From Lewinellaceae bacterium (GTDB lineage Bacteria > Bacteroidota > Bacteroidia > Chitinophagales > Saprospiraceae), in NCBI GenBank assembly GCA_016711435.1, contig JADJSY010000047.1, positions 1-43,161 on the forward strand: a stretch of 43,161 bases of DNA, given 5' to 3'. The notes below the pieces were generated by a model, which made no database searches, was not told the DNA's origin, and saw only the letters and a list, made by a program, of their open reading frames with translations. Within the stretch, counting starts at the first letter, position 1. Every line of letters begins with the position of its first letter. Positions 33,348 through 42,132 of this stretch are shown here, in pieces. Made by a program: the position numbers and the translations under genes.

Positions 33348-33598
33348 CAGATTTGCAATTTTCCGGCGACCAGATTGAAAAGGTCTTCGACCGTTGTGGA
33401 GCCTCGGAGTTCGTCAGCCGTGACCGGCACTCCATAGTCTTCTTCAAAACCGACCACGACCACAAGCGCCTGGAGGGACGACCATTCCGGGTGCTCCCGG
33501 AAGCGGCTTGCAGGCTTGAATCCACCCGGAAAAGGGCTGTCAAATTTGTCGGAAAGATGGTCGATAAAGGATTGGATTTCAACGGATTTTGTTTCCAT
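33347..33598 (-). CDS. acyl carrier protein-like
   Basis: The 83-residue protein has the four-helix ACP pattern: IQSFIDHLSDKFD helix 1, PEWSSLQALVVVVGFEEDYG around the prosthetic group site, and STTVEDLFNLVAGKL as the last helices. The usual DSL is SSL here; Ser41 is the likely phosphopantetheine site and the preceding Asp is Ser40. I start at the ATG at 33598; an upstream start at 33649 adds 17 unconserved residues. It is the first gene of the four-gene coupled unit. The 171-base gap upstream, shared with the divergent lipoprotein gene, is AT-rich; I see no convincing promoter. Confidence 0.8.
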   Translation of the reverse strand: METKSVEIQSFIDHLSDKFDSPFPGGFKPASRFREHPEWSSLQALVVVVGFEEDYGVPVTADELRGSTTVEDLFNLVAGKLQI

Positions 33599-33769
33599 TT
33601 TAAAACGGTTTGGGACTTGAACACGCGAAAACTGGCTTCCGCATGACAAAAAGTGGTTAAAAATGAAAAATCGGGCAACTTATCTATAAAATTATGTTAG
33701 TTTCTCAAATGAAAAGATATAATTTTAAGCCGTAAAGATTAATCAGTTTTTTTCAAAAACCAATTTGCC

Positions 33770-34531
33770 GTGGAAAACAAACCTTGCCTATTGTATTTTA
33801 TTGTAGCGGCACTGTTCCTGCTCACTTGTGCCCAGGGCTGCAAGAAAGACAATCCTTTTCGCAAAATTTTTCAAAAGGACAACAGAATTGAGCTGGAACA
33901 GACCATCACATCGACGGTTCGCCCGACGGACAGCCTGTTTATTCGGTTCGACAAAAACTGGAAAAAATTAGTGAGCCAAAGGGCGGAACTGCTGCGACCG
34001 GTCAAGTTTCTTGACCTCGCCCAGGTCAAAACGCCCTGGAATCCGCTGGTGATTTCAGACTGTGTGTTTTCACCCGGCGCCGGCGCCAATGTGCCGCAGA
34101 TGGATATTTCCTGGGTGGAAGATTTGAATCAGACAGGCGATGCGCCGATCCGGGTCGATCTTGCCCTGCTGTATCGCGGTTATGAAAACGACACGTACAC
34201 GACCGTTTTTCCGGTGGAAAGCCAGAAGCGGTTCAACATGCCCCTCAACAGCAAACTGATTGCGGATAGCGCTGCGGTGTTGATTGCCGGTGCTGCGTTG
34301 TTTCCAAAACTGACCCATTATTCGCTGGAAAATCTGGTTGCAACTACGGATAATACCCCCTCGGTTCAGTTCCAGAAAAAGACGGAAAATTTGAAAAAGT
34401 ACCACATCGTGCTGGAGGAACTGGGGCCTGGTCTTTCGTACAAACTCCGGGTGTGCCGCTTCAACGGCGAAACCTGGCAGGAAGAAAAGCATTATGTATT
34501 TTCGACACCCATTTGTACGCAGAAGTTCTAG
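33770..34531 (+). CDS. lipoprotein of unknown family, copy 1
   Basis: 253 residues with a GTG start. A lipoprotein signal (YFIVAALFLLTCAQGC, lipid Cys23) is followed by a mature region of mixed strands. Conserved with the next gene: SLFIRFDKNWKKL, SDCVFSPGAGANVPQMDISW, FNMPLNSKLIADSAAVLIAG, ALFPKL, HIVLEELGPGLSYKLRVCRF and a C-terminus TPICTQKF. I recognise no known family. Paired cysteines (SDC, RVC, PIC) are conserved in both copies. It is divergent from the ACP operon. Outer membrane attachment is likely from the signal type. Confidence 0.7.
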   Translation: MENKPCLLYFIVAALFLLTCAQGCKKDNPFRKIFQKDNRIELEQTITSTVRPTDSLFIRFDKNWKKLVSQRAELLRPVKFLDLAQVKTPWNPLVISDCVFSPGAGANVPQMDISWVEDLNQTGDAPIRVDLALLYRGYENDTYTTVFPVESQKRFNMPLNSKLIADSAAVLIAGAALFPKLTHYSLENLVATTDNTPSVQFQKKTENLKKYHIVLEELGPGLSYKLRVCRFNGETWQEEKHYVFSTPICTQKF

Positions 34532-34534
34532 GTT

Positions 34535-35302
34535 TTGAAAAACAAGCAACCATACCGCTCGTCGCCGGATTTTGCGACGTTTACTAAACTTTTTAAGTTT
34601 AGTAAACGTGTAGCCCAGGCAGGTACGCTGATTCTCCTTACCTGCTTGTTGTTGCTATCCGGTTGTGGTAAAAAAGTTGATTTCAATAGTACCAAACGAA
34701 CGGACAACGGAAGCGACGCCTCCAACCGGCAACAGATGGACAGTCTTCATTTATATTTTAGCGACCACTGGAAATCCCTGATCAGTACGCAGAAAGAATT
34801 AGGGAAGCCGGTCGTTGTTTCAACGGCATTGGCAGACTGGCAACCGGTGGTGTCGTCCGATTGTGTTTTTTCGCCGGAAGCAGGCGCTAAAGTGCCGCGT
34901 GTTGTTATTTCCTGGGTGGAAAAAAGCATAAGTAAACAAGAAACGCAGTTCAGGGTAGATATTTCCACCTTATACCAGGCATTTGAGCAGAACCGCTATT
35001 CATCCGTTTATCCTATCAAGGGACAACAACGGTTCATGTTGCCGCCGAACAGTGCATTGATAGAAGATACCGCCGCAGTGCTCAAAGCCGGGATTTCTTT
35101 ATTCCCCAAATTGGAATCATGGCGCATATCTGATTTGCCGGATACCGCAGCAGGTGAAATGGTGCAACAGCACCACCTTATTTTAGAAGATTTGGCACAG
35201 GGCCGCTCTTATACCATCCGGATTTGCCGGTATACGAACGAAACCTGGAGCGTGATAAACCAATACGTTTTTAACACCCAAACTTGTGTGCAAAGATTCT
35301 GA
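34535..35302 (+). CDS. lipoprotein of unknown family, copy 2
   Basis: 255 residues, TTG start 4 bases after copy 1. The lipoprotein signal is TLILLTCLLLLSGC (lipid Cys44), preceded by an unusually long n-region of about 30 residues. Residues 15-25 of it (TFTKLFKFSKR) are encoded exactly by a perfect palindrome, which suggests that this part is a repeat and not ancestral protein. The mature part matches copy 1: LHLYFSDHWKSL, SDCVFSPEAGAKVPRVVISW, FMLPPNSALIEDTAAVLKAG, LFPKL, HLILEDLAQGRSYTIRICRY and TQTCVQRF. Probably a tandem duplication. Confidence 0.7.
   Translation: MKNKQPYRSSPDFATFTKLFKFSKRVAQAGTLILLTCLLLLSGCGKKVDFNSTKRTDNGSDASNRQQMDSLHLYFSDHWKSLISTQKELGKPVVVSTALADWQPVVSSDCVFSPEAGAKVPRVVISWVEKSISKQETQFRVDISTLYQAFEQNRYSSVYPIKGQQRFMLPPNSALIEDTAAVLKAGISLFPKLESWRISDLPDTAAGEMVQQHHLILEDLAQGRSYTIRICRYTNETWSVINQYVFNTQTCVQRF
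34577..34609. repeat. perfect 33-bp palindrome inside the lipoprotein copy 2 N-terminus
   Basis: Fifteen-base arms ACGTTTACTAAACTT and AAGTTTAGTAAACGT flank TTT. It lies within the coding start region of the second lipoprotein, 45 bases after copy 1 ends, and could act as an intercistronic hairpin. It is absent from the same place in copy 1. Confidence 0.88.
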
Positions 35303-35344
35303 TCCGCACAACCCAAATTGTTCAATATGCAAACCGATCATAGC

Positions 35345-37675
35345 ATGAAATCTTTATTTTTCCAGCCTGTCAGGTTCGCCCTCCTGGCGGGTTTACTCCT
35401 TTTTACCGGCGTTCAAAGCGCCCAGGCGCAGGTGCGGACCTCCTGGTTCGATATCAATCCCTCCAATTCAAACCTCGATCCTTCCGATCCGAACGGCGCC
35501 AGCGGAGGCCGCATTCACCACCTGGGTGCGACCAACGACCTGAGCCTGATTTTTGCCGCTTCCGAATGGGGCGGACTCTACCAAAGTTTTAACCAGGGAC
35601 TTACCTGGGTGCGGATCAACACTTTTGCGCCGACGGCTACCTGGGATGTGAAATTCCAGCCCGGCAGCAACACGCGTGTGTATGCTACCTCTTTTTTCGA
35701 TGGACGAGCAAATGCCACATCGGGTATCAACATCAGTAATAACGCCGGAGCGACCTGGACAACCGCTCCGGGGCCGCCCGTTACGCGGGTGTTTAATTGC
35801 AGAAGCGGCAATGCACGGGCAGAGCCTTCCGCATGGCAAATTGCAGTGCACCCCAGTGCGCCGCGCACCGTTTTTGTCGGCACCAACTGCGGTCTGGCCC
35901 GCAGTGTGGATGGTGGCATCAACTGGAACTATGTTGACCCAAGTCCCGGCGACTTTGCGGAGCAGGTGTATGCTGTCATCACACCCGGCAACCAGATCGT
36001 CGATGTCATCACCGATAACGGGCATTTTCACTCCACTGACAACGGCGCTACCTGGACGCCCGTACCGGCTGTCGGCAACCCCGGCCCGGTTTCCGGCAAC
36101 AGCGGGCCGGGCAGCTCGCTGGCGGCTTCTCCAAGGGAAAATTATGTGCTTTTTGCATCCAACGGTACCAATATCTGGGAGTCCGACGACGCGGGCGCTA
36201 CCTGGCCCACTTCCCTAACCCTTCCACTTCGGTCTGGTGGCGCATCGAATGTGCAGGGTAGAATACCCTTTGTAAAAACCAACCAACTCAGTAGTTCCAC
36301 CCAGTTTGATGTGTGGTACGGAGATATAGATATTTTTAAAACAACCGCCACGACACCTTCCACTCTGGCGCCGGGCGGTGCTGCCCGGGCGCCCCTCAAC
36401 AACTGGCAAAATGTTCAGAACGGGGCGCACAATGACCTTGGAGATGTGCTATTTGACCCGCGGTTCGGCTCCGGCGCATGCCCCACTTGCTTAGCCACCG
36501 ACGGCGGTATTTTCCGCAACACCAATAACAATAACCCCAGCTGCCAGACACCCTCCTGGGAACAGCCGGCAGGCACCCCGCATGCTACCTGGATATGGGG
36601 CTTCGACGGTGTACAGGTTTCAGCCGGGGTACATGCGCTGACGTACGGGTTGCAGGATGCCGGCGGTTGGGCTACTACCGATGCCAGGGAAGGATTCAAC
36701 AATGTGGTTCCGAACTGGAACAACTATGCCTGCTGCGACGTGTCGGACAATGCTGCGCAGTCGGGCAGTTTTCTTTCCGTGGAAGGCTTTTTCAGCCCGG
36801 GTCGAGGATTCCGGCTCTTTCGCAGAAATGCAGACGGGGGAGGCAGCAGTGAAATACCCAATTATCCCAGCACAGGAAATATCAACTCCTTTATCAGTAA
36901 CAAAGAAGTGGTGCGATTCGGGAACAATGCCTACGCCGTAGCCATGTCCGACGGCCTGTTTATTACCAACGATGTCACCGCCGGTACCATTTCATGGACA
37001 TCGCTCGGGGCGCCTACCGTACCTGCGGGCGCTACCTCGGGCGTTGGCGGGATAAAAGTGGCGACCGTAGGCGATAACACCAATTTCTATTACTTCACTG
37101 GAAGTGGTAATCCGGACGGCGCTCCGGGTCTGGTTTTCCGCAGAACGGCTAACGGCGCCTGGACGCAACTGCAACTGCCCCGAAACATCAACAGTATTTC
37201 CGTGTACGATGTCGATCCGAATAATGGCAACCGGCTGACGATTTCCGGTATCAATGCAGTGACCAATCAATTCAGTTTTCATCGAACGACCGATTTTGGC
37301 GTGAGTTGGACTGCCATTCCGGCCCTCGATAACCTGATGACCGGCGGCACATTTGTCAACCGTTCCAATATCGGCCCCACGGCATTTACGGGTTTCAGTG
37401 GTTACTGGCAACCCTTTATGGTGCAATACAACCCGAGGGATCCAACGACGCTCATTGCCGGCGCTGCCGATGCGGGTATTTTCCTCTCGCTGAACGATGG
37501 CGCCAGCTGGCAACTGATCAGCAGGCCGACGAACCCGAATTCCACCTCTCCGCATATTCCGAGGCCGGTGGCTGCCTACTTCAGCCCTGGCCGGTTTGCA
37601 GGATCAACGTCCTCTTTCGATGTGTGGATTGCCACACGCGGGGCGGGGGTGGTCAAAGCAGTTATTGAGCGTTAA
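35345..37675 (+). CDS. secreted Asp-box (BNR/sortilin-type) beta-propeller protein
   Basis: 776 residues from the ATG at 35345 (an upstream ATG at 35318 adds 9). The signal peptide is FALLAGLLLFTGVQSAQAQ. At least seven Asp-box type motifs are spread along it: SFNQGLTW, SNNAGATW, SVDGGINW, STDNGATW, SDDAGATW, TTDFGVSW, SLNDGASW, the sign of a VPS10/sialidase-like multi-bladed propeller. No catalytic sialidase residues could be assigned, so binding or structural roles are equally possible. It lacks an obvious type IX C-terminal sorting domain (it ends GAGVVKAVIER). It is 42 bases after the lipoprotein pair and may share its transcript. The stop codon overlaps that of the next, convergent gene. 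Confidence 0.85.
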   Translation: MKSLFFQPVRFALLAGLLLFTGVQSAQAQVRTSWFDINPSNSNLDPSDPNGASGGRIHHLGATNDLSLIFAASEWGGLYQSFNQGLTWVRINTFAPTATWDVKFQPGSNTRVYATSFFDGRANATSGINISNNAGATWTTAPGPPVTRVFNCRSGNARAEPSAWQIAVHPSAPRTVFVGTNCGLARSVDGGINWNYVDPSPGDFAEQVYAVITPGNQIVDVITDNGHFHSTDNGATWTPVPAVGNPGPVSGNSGPGSSLAASPRENYVLFASNGTNIWESDDAGATWPTSLTLPLRSGGASNVQGRIPFVKTNQLSSSTQFDVWYGDIDIFKTTATTPSTLAPGGAARAPLNNWQNVQNGAHNDLGDVLFDPRFGSGACPTCLATDGGIFRNTNNNNPSCQTPSWEQPAGTPHATWIWGFDGVQVSAGVHALTYGLQDAGGWATTDAREGFNNVVPNWNNYACCDVSDNAAQSGSFLSVEGFFSPGRGFRLFRRNADGGGSSEIPNYPSTGNINSFISNKEVVRFGNNAYAVAMSDGLFITNDVTAGTISWTSLGAPTVPAGATSGVGGIKVATVGDNTNFYYFTGSGNPDGAPGLVFRRTANGAWTQLQLPRNINSISVYDVDPNNGNRLTISGINAVTNQFSFHRTTDFGVSWTAIPALDNLMTGGTFVNRSNIGPTAFTGFSGYWQPFMVQYNPRDPTTLIAGAADAGIFLSLNDGASWQLISRPTNPNSTSPHIPRPVAAYFSPGRFAGSTSSFDVWIATRGAGVVKAVIER

Positions 37676-39544
37676 TGCTCGGGATTCAATGATGCAATAA
37701 TACTAAGCGCAAGCAGGTTTTTCGGCGCTTTTTGTAAGGCATCATTGGCGAGGCGGTACGCATCATTTGTTTTGCCGTTTCGGAAATAATACGCTGCACG
37801 GAAAGCGTCGAATTCGCCATTGGCCGGAAATCTTTTTTGGGCGCTTTCCGAAAGTGCGCCTAAACTTTCGAGGTCATTGTTCTGGAGGTACGATTTCCCC
37901 AGTAGTACGAACGCCTGTTCCATTTGCGGGTCGAGGAGTACCGTTTTTTCCAAATAAAGCACAGCCAGGTCGCTTTGGCCAACCGTGAAATACAAACCGC
38001 CGAGGCAATAGTAGCCTTCCGGGTTAAAGGGTTCGAGTTGCTGTGCTTTAATAAAAGCGATCTCGGCCTTGTCGAATACTTTTCTTCGGCAAATATTTTT
38101 CCGACGGAAATCCAGGCCCACCCGAAATCGGGGTAAATGTCGATGGCTCGCATGTACGCCTGCATGGCTTCCTGTTTTAATGCGCGGTGCTGTGTTTCAG
38201 ATGATGCGGCCTGGCTTTCCCGGTACAGCATCACGCCGAGTGTCGCCTGGGCGGCGGCATTATTTTCCATGTATTGAATCCGGTTTTTGATGAGGGTCAC
38301 GTCATTTTCCCAATCGCGGTTTGCCACCCAGGTGCGTGCAAAAAAAGCGATGCAGAGCGACAAAAGCAACCCGATCATCACCCGGCTGCGAAGGGTCTGG
38401 AATACAGGACGCTCCGGGGAAACACCGCCCAGAAACCAGCATAATTCCATCATAATCAGGGAAATACCCAAAGACGGAATGAACAGGTATCGGTCGGCCA
38501 TGGTATCGGGCGCCAGCACGAAAAATTGGAATAGATCGAATACGTCAGCGCAAAAAAGAGCAAACCAAATACCGCCGGTCTTTTGTTTTTCCAGTTTTTC
38601 CAGAAAAAATAAGCGCCACCGGCCAATAGGGCCAAGATGGCCCAGGTTTCAGGATCGCCCCAACCTTTCAAACTGATCTGGTTGTAACCGTACAGGTGAA
38701 CCAACGGATGCGGGAAAATAAAAAGCAGCAGGTAGCGCCCGATATTGACCAGCGAAGTGGGAAAAACTTTGCCGGGTTCGCTTGTCCAGAGGAAAATATT
38801 ATTGAGCACCGTGGAATCCATCACCACGGTTTCCTGAGTCGCCGGGCGGCCTGATGAAAAGGTAAACCAGTATAAAACGCCTGCGCACAGAATGGGGATC
38901 AGAAATGACCAGGCCAAACGTTTGTGCCCGCCAAGTCCCCTGAACCACCAGACCAGCGGTGCAAGCGGCAGCAAGGTGACGGCATTTTCTTTGGCGAGCA
39001 GTGCGGTTGCGAACAACAACAGGGCGGCCATCAGTTTTAACCAGGAACCGGATTCAATACCTTTTACCCAAACAATCAAGGCCCATAATCCGAAGAACAA
39101 TGCCAGGATTTCATCCCGGCTTTTGATGTTGGCCACCACTTCCACATGCAGCGGATGTACCGTAAAAATCAGGGTGGTAAAAAATGCGAACAGTACGTCT
39201 GTACCGGGAAACACAAAACGGATGAACCGATACACCGTAAGGCAGGTGGCGGCATACCACAATACACTGAATAAATGCCCGTAAAATGGATTGTGGTGGA
39301 AAAGCCCGTATTCCAGCGCAAACAGCGATTGGGTGACGGGGCGGTACACGTTTTTATTAGGTACGCTCACCCGTTGCGTGAAAATTTCGGGTATGCCCTG
39401 TATCCCTTTTTCCGTTGCGGGGTTGGCGGTGATGACTAATTTATCGTCCCAGGCATAATCGTGCGAAAGGGTATTGGCGTATTGTAAACACGCGATCACA
39501 AAGATCAGTAAAGTGGAAATAAAAGATGTTTTCAAAAGTGTCAT
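37672..39544 (-). CDS. GT-C / TPR membrane protein (TMTC-like), two frameshifts
   Basis: N-terminal part: helix TSFISTLLIFVIACLQYANT, the luminal acidic motif HDYAWDDKLVI, VYRPVTQSLFALEYGLFHHN, HPLHVEVVANIKSRDEILAL and AKENAVTLLPLAPL. This is the layout of TMTC-type protein mannosyltransferases and related PMT-like GT-C enzymes that use a polyprenyl-P-sugar. The frame breaks near 38515-38530 (AAAAA run) and continues VLAPDTMADRYLFIPSLG. It breaks again near 38080-38090 (AAAA run) inside the TPR region and continues FDKAEIAFIKAQQLEPFNP to NLLALSIIASLNPEH. The span of 1873 bases plus two lost bases gives exactly 624 residues. The start is the ATG at 39544. The polyprenol-type GT2 at 31.4 kb is a possible donor maker. 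Confidence 0.85.
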
Positions 39545-39581
39545 AAGAGAGCATCTTAAGTAAAAGGGCAAAACCGCAAGG

Positions 39582-39598
39582 GGCAATGTAAATCAATG
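39582..39598. repeat. 17-mer shared with 26701-26717
   Basis: GGCAATGTAAATCAATG occurs exactly at both places, each preceded by GGGCAAAA-type sequence. Both are intergenic. Its role is unknown. Confidence 0.6.
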
Positions 39599-39610
39599 CG
39601 TTTTGATTAA

Positions 39611-39860
39611 ATTCGTAACTGGTTAGCACAGAGGCGCTACCTCTATGTTAACCAGTTACCTAATAACTATTTAATGCGAATCATGGGTTAAAAGACTGCG
39701 AAGCAGTCAAAATTATGTTTTCTACTTACCGAGCGCTTTACCCATAGGGACATAGAACACATAGCGTAGCGTACACTACAGGCTATGTGTTCTATGTCCA
39801 CCTATGTGGTTATTGCTCTCGCGGGTTTATCCCTCAAAGTCCACATAGTTTTGCTGCTTT
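39611..39860. repeat. inverted repeats in the gap between aminotransferase and GT-C gene
   Basis: AACTGGTTAGC with GTTAACCAGTT pairs at about 39617-39657. A perfect 17-base pair GGACATAGAACACATAG (39748-39764) with its complement (39783-39799) encloses GCGTAGCGTACAC, the same core as at 6163 and 6548. Words such as CACATAGGTGG follow. It lies 3' of the aminotransferase gene and upstream of the GT-C gene. The rest, 39861-39921, is AT-rich with no gene seen. Confidence 0.78.
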
Positions 39861-39921
39861 GCGTCTTTACCCCCATGATTCTCATGTTTAAGTAATCAAT
39901 CACTTAACTAATAATAGATAA

Positions 39922-41067
39922 TTACCTAAACACGCACGTTTTTGCTGAAAACCCGTGTATTTTTTGAATTACCATTTGTTGTTCATCTTCCGTCAGTCCA
40001 TAGTAAAATGGCAGCCGAACCAGGCAGTCCGAAAACCGCTCAGCGTTTGGCAGCGAAACATTCCGGGTCGACTGTTGCCGGTAAAAAGGTGATTTATGCA
40101 GCGGAAGGTAGTGGAACATCGCATAAATTTCAAATTGTTTCAGGTATTCGATCAGTCCGTCGCGGGCCGTTTTGTTTTGGCAAACAAGGTAAAACATACT
40201 GGCATTGTGGGTGGCATATTCCGGAACATGGGGTAGTTCGAACGCGCCGGAGGCCGACAATTCCCGCAATCCATCGTGATACGACTGCCAGATTTTTCTG
40301 CGGCAGTTTTGAATCGTATCCAGTTGTTCCAATTGAGCAAATAAAAAAGCGGCGGTAATTTCCGAAGGCAGAAAAGAAGACCCAATGTCCATCCATTCGT
40401 ATTTCCGGGTTTCGCCCCTGAAAAAAGCGCTTCGGTTGGTGCCTTTTTCCCAGATAATTTCTGCCCGGCGGATCAGATCGGGGGCATTCACTGCCAGCAG
40501 GCCGCCTTCGCCGGAGATAATATTTTTGGTTTCGTGAAATGAAAATGCGCCGAAATGCCCGAGCGAACCCAATGCCCGTCCCCGGTATTGCGCATCCATG
40601 GATTGGGCGGCGTCTTCCACCACGTACAATTGATGTTTTTCGGCTTCCCGGAGCATCGGCTCCATATCGCAGGCCATACCGGCGTAATGCACCGGAACCA
40701 CCACCTTGGTGCGACTTGTGATCAGATCGGGCAGGGTAGTGTGGTCCAGGTTGGGGTGCAGCGGGCTGCTGTCGGCAAAAACGATGGTAGCCTTCCGCAA
40801 CATAAAGGCATTGGCCGTGGAAACAAAGGTGAAAGCCGGTACGATCACTTCGTCTCCGGGATTAATATCGCACAAAATGGCCGCCATTTCCAGCGCATCC
40901 GTGCAGGAAGTAGTCAGAAAAACTTTTTGAAATCCCAGCGTTTTTTCAAAAAAAGTATGGCATTTTCGCGTAAAAGGGCCGTCACCGGAAATTTTACCCG
41001 ACAAGACCGTCTCCTGGATATAGGCCAATTCTTTTCCAATCAAAAATGGTTTGTTGAACGGAATCAT
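39922..41067 (-). CDS. sugar aminotransferase, DegT/DnrJ/EryC1 family (WecE/RffA-like)
   Basis: 381-residue PLP enzyme that aminates a keto-deoxy nucleotide sugar. Seen: MIPFNKPFLIGKELAYI at the start (the WecE/RffA-type opening), SGDGPFTRKCHTFFEK, the PLP-phosphate region TTSCTDALEMAA, VPAFTFVSTANAF, Asp152 in VVEDAAQS, and the Schiff base Lys181 in FSFHETKNIISGEGG, then WMDIGSSFLPSEITAAFL. The closest recognisable role is dTDP-4-amino-4,6-dideoxygalactose formation; the exact sugar is not proven. I chose the ATG at 41067 because it begins the conserved opening. The divergent gene starts only 13 bases away. Confidence 0.9.
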   Translation of the reverse strand: MIPFNKPFLIGKELAYIQETVLSGKISGDGPFTRKCHTFFEKTLGFQKVFLTTSCTDALEMAAILCDINPGDEVIVPAFTFVSTANAFMLRKATIVFADSSPLHPNLDHTTLPDLITSRTKVVVPVHYAGMACDMEPMLREAEKHQLYVVEDAAQSMDAQYRGRALGSLGHFGAFSFHETKNIISGEGGLLAVNAPDLIRRAEIIWEKGTNRSAFFRGETRKYEWMDIGSSFLPSEITAAFLFAQLEQLDTIQNCRRKIWQSYHDGLRELSASGAFELPHVPEYATHNASMFYLVCQNKTARDGLIEYLKQFEIYAMFHYLPLHKSPFYRQQSTRNVSLPNAERFSDCLVRLPFYYGLTEDEQQMVIQKIHGFSAKTCVFR

Positions 41068-41080
41068 GATATTTGCAGTG

Positions 41081-42124
41081 ATGGATAAATATACGCCCAA
41101 TCCCTTTCTCAGTATTGTAATCGCGGTAAGAAATGATAACTACGGCGGCGATTTTAATGGCCGCCTGCAGCTGTCGGTTCATTGGCTGGCGCAGCTGACA
41201 CAAAAATACCAGTTGCAAACGGAGCTGGTGCTGGTGAATTACAACCCTGTGCCCGACCGCGATGGACTGGATAAAAGCATACAGTGGCCTACAGAAAGGG
41301 ATTACCTCCGGATTCGGATCATTACCGTGCCGGAAGCGGTACACCTCCACTTTGTGCAACCGAATGTACGGAAAACGGTTCCTCTGTTTGAATTTATTGC
41401 TAAAAACATAGGTATTCGCAGGGCAAAGGGCCAATTTATTCTTTGCACCAACGCCGATATTCTGTTTTCAGAATCATTCATAAAATTTCTGGCTACCCGG
41501 CAATTGGAAAAAGGGGTGCTGTACCGCTGCGACAGGTTCGACTTCAGGTTGCCTGAAAAGGATCGGCAAACGCCGGCATTACCATTGGATCAACTGGAAC
41601 AGCGGCTGCGGTCAGGCGTCTTCAGGTTTTACCTGCAAGGCGGCAACTACACGCTGTATTTTCCGCGTTCCTTGTCCATGCGTGTAGCAATTTTGCGTCG
41701 TTACAATGGCTTGCGGCGCCGCTTTTACAGCGTTGTACGGAATATTTTGCCTACCATCAGGTCGACTTTTTTTCTGTTTCAATACCATTGTCATGCCAGC
41801 GGCGATATGGCCTTGCTCGATCGGGACAGTTGGTATCAGCTCCGCGGATACCTCGAAGATACCTGGATTTCAACCCATACGGACGCACTGCATACCGTCG
41901 GCGCGCGGGTTTCAGGTCTTCCCATCGTCGTTTTGCCTTTTCCGGTTTACCACCAGCACCACGAAAGAAGGTATAATTTCGACCGGAATGATCCGGATAT
42001 AAATCGAATGTTCCGGCGGCTTCTGAACGACGTGCAAACGATGCTGCACAGCGGCAAAGCGACGTTGAATGCCGGCGACGACTGGGGAATGCCGCATCAG
42101 GCGCTGGAAGAACAAACAATATAA
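41081..42124 (+). CDS. GT-A-like glycosyltransferase, copy A
   Basis: 347 residues. The N-terminus PFLSIVIAVRNDNYGGDFNG is a GT2-like start with a nucleotide-binding feel. LQTELVLVNYNPVPDRDGL follows, then IAKNIGIRRAKGQFILCTNADILFS (about residues 106-130), in which NADIL is the probable metal/donor DxD equivalent, and later SGDMALLDRDSWYQLRGY and a His-rich VYHQHHERRYN. Copy B (42133) matches each block. I do not recognise the acceptor. Two arginine-rich central segments are unusual but the fold pattern is kept. It is 8 bases before copy B. Confidence 0.75.
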   Translation: MDKYTPNPFLSIVIAVRNDNYGGDFNGRLQLSVHWLAQLTQKYQLQTELVLVNYNPVPDRDGLDKSIQWPTERDYLRIRIITVPEAVHLHFVQPNVRKTVPLFEFIAKNIGIRRAKGQFILCTNADILFSESFIKFLATRQLEKGVLYRCDRFDFRLPEKDRQTPALPLDQLEQRLRSGVFRFYLQGGNYTLYFPRSLSMRVAILRRYNGLRRRFYSVVRNILPTIRSTFFLFQYHCHASGDMALLDRDSWYQLRGYLEDTWISTHTDALHTVGARVSGLPIVVLPFPVYHQHHERRYNFDRNDPDINRMFRRLLNDVQTMLHSGKATLNAGDDWGMPHQALEEQTI

Positions 42125-42132
42125 AACAGGCC

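Noticed and set aside
35345..37675. Sialidase call for the Asp-box protein
   Set aside because: Asp-boxes alone do not define sialidases; the Arg triad and catalytic Tyr/Glu arrangement could not be identified.
3541..39860. CRISPR array
   Set aside because: The intergenic repeats are short degenerate words or inverted arms, with no regular spacers of equal length and no cas genes.
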